From Haloglomus salinum (lineage in GTDB: Archaea; Halobacteriota; Halobacteria; Halobacteriales; Haloarculaceae), in assembly GCF_024298825.1 (NCBI RefSeq), contig NZ_CP101153.1:124001-188000 (forward strand): a DNA stretch of 64,000 bases, in the 5' to 3' direction. Shown here piece after piece: positions 63,374 to 64,000 of this stretch; positions within the stretch are counted from its first letter, which is position 1; each line of letters starts with the position of its first letter. The notes under the pieces were generated by a model. That model saw only the letters and a program-made list of their open reading frames with translations, did no database searches and was not told the DNA's origin. A program made the position numbers and the translations under genes.

Positions 63374-64000
63374 TTAGACGGTGAGAGACTGCACGATGTT
63401 TCTGACGGCGGACTTTAGGACGATCTCTCGAAACTGACCGAACCACGTTCTGGCTTTAACCGTCGAGCCGAATCGCTTGCGAAGCGCGAAAAATATCGAT
63501 TCGACGATAGACCGTCGATGGTACGTTTCATCATCTATCCGAGCATTGTGAGCGGCATCAAGCGAGTAGAACTCTCGATGCTTGATTACTGGTCTGATGC
63601 CTTCTCTACGCAATTTATGACGAAGTTTGTCCCAGTCGAAGCCTTTGTCGGCGACCACAGTACCCAAGCGGTCGAGATTTCTCGTAAGGACTTGCCACGC
63701 GATCTGTGTGTCGTGTGGAAGGTTCATCGAGCAGTGTACGTCGAGGATTGCTCTCGTCGAGCAATCCACGAGAAGCGTCGTTTTCACCGACTCAAACGTA
63801 CCTTTGACACGTTTCGCGTAGTTATGGCTGGACGAGCGATGGGCGAGGCTGGTAGAGTCGATCGCCTGAATCTCTCCAGTATCAAACAGATTCACCGACA
63901 GCCGCAACAGCACTCGCCACACCCGCATCTTCAGTGCCTGCTTCCTGGCACAGACCGTGCTGAAGTCCGGTAGTTCCTCGACCGTCAATCCGAGTTTCTC
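63374..64000 (-). CDS. IS5-family transposase, 5' end beyond the window
   Basis: The frame is open to the window edge, so only the last 208 residues are present. It carries IS5-type DDE motifs: Asp in AIDSTSLAHR, Asp in VVADKGFDWDKLRHKLRREG, and Glu in RSIVESIFFALRKRFG. Typical of haloarchaeal IS5/ISH1-like elements. It is AT-richer than the core genome. The inverted repeat of the element should be near 63340-63370, where a TTTAGACG sequence occurs twice (63353 and 63373), but I cannot define it. Confidence 0.88.
   Translation of the reverse strand, partial: EKLGLTVEELPDFSTVCARKQALKMRVWRVLLRLSVNLFDTGEIQAIDSTSLAHRSSSHNYAKRVKGTFESVKTTLLVDCSTRAILDVHCSMNLPHDTQIAWQVLTRNLDRLGTVVADKGFDWDKLRHKLRREGIRPVIKHREFYSLDAAHNARIDDETYHRRSIVESIFFALRKRFGSTVKARTWFGQFREIVLKSAVRNIVQSLTV

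Noticed and set aside
1-64000. CRISPR array, toxin-antitoxin or restriction system
   Set aside because: No regularly spaced direct repeats of 25-40 bp and no cas, methylase or nuclease-like gene were seen.
1-64000. tRNA and rRNA genes
   Set aside because: Gaps were scanned for a T-loop GGTTCAAATC-like block with cloverleaf partners; none was convincing.

Overview
The window is a 64 kb stretch of chromosome from a halophilic archaeon (class Halobacteria). The evidence is very high GC with strong G/C third-position bias, acidic proteins rich in Asp and Glu, and a typical haloarchaeal gene set: a CDC48-type AAA ATPase, a geranylgeranyl-lipid reductase, a halophilic-type 2Fe-2S ferredoxin, Bat-like HTH_10 regulators, a HalX response regulator, a Tat-exported S8 protease, archaeal SBDS and HNLRN-type histidine kinases. 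No rRNA, tRNA or CRISPR array was found. Most genes are densely packed housekeeping genes.

Layout. 1-9.4 kb: end of an Lhr-type helicase, a lipoprotein, a CDC48 ATPase, the divergent lipid reductase/ferredoxin pair, an HTH_10 regulator, a DASH cryptochrome, a YjbQ protein and a winged-helix membrane protein. 9.5-18.4 kb: the PrkA1-PrkA2-DUF444-SpoVR stress-kinase cluster, interrupted by 830 bp of GC-rich inverted repeats. 18.6-29.5 kb: Tat lipoprotein, UPF0179, aspartoacylase-like enzyme, class III aminotransferase, AI-2E-type permease, SBDS and a large S8 protease. 30-43 kb: isocitrate dehydrogenase, a 365-bp repeat element with terminal inverted repeats, an MBL-fold hydrolase, a one-repeat TBP-like protein with a zinc ribbon, GNAT, epimerase, aldehyde dehydrogenase, M29 aminopeptidase, two tandem paralogues of unknown function, and an ABC-2 exporter operon.

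43-58.6 kb: a signalling island with four sensor histidine kinases, one Bat-like PAS-GAF-HTH_10 regulator, a HalX receiver, a winged-helix regulator, a membrane glycosyltransferase and several small membrane proteins. 58.8-64 kb: a chlorite-dismutase-like/ABM fusion protein, an AT-richer secreted repeat protein with a variant C-terminal sorting tail, and an IS5-type transposase that runs off the window end, so this edge looks accessory.

Regulation. At least fifteen genes carry a T-rich element (TTTTG(C/T)CCGG-like, TTTA or TTATA) whose first T lies 28-30 nt before the start codon. This implies leaderless transcription as the default here, and the spacing was used to choose starts. The PrkA1 leader of about 260 nt is a clear exception. 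The most unusual items are the dispersed structured repeats (12.9-13.6 kb and 31.4-31.8 kb), the half-TBP/zinc-ribbon protein, the four-part Cld fusion, the paralogue pair at 39.3-40.4 kb, and the shared motif and in-frame duplication in the signalling island.
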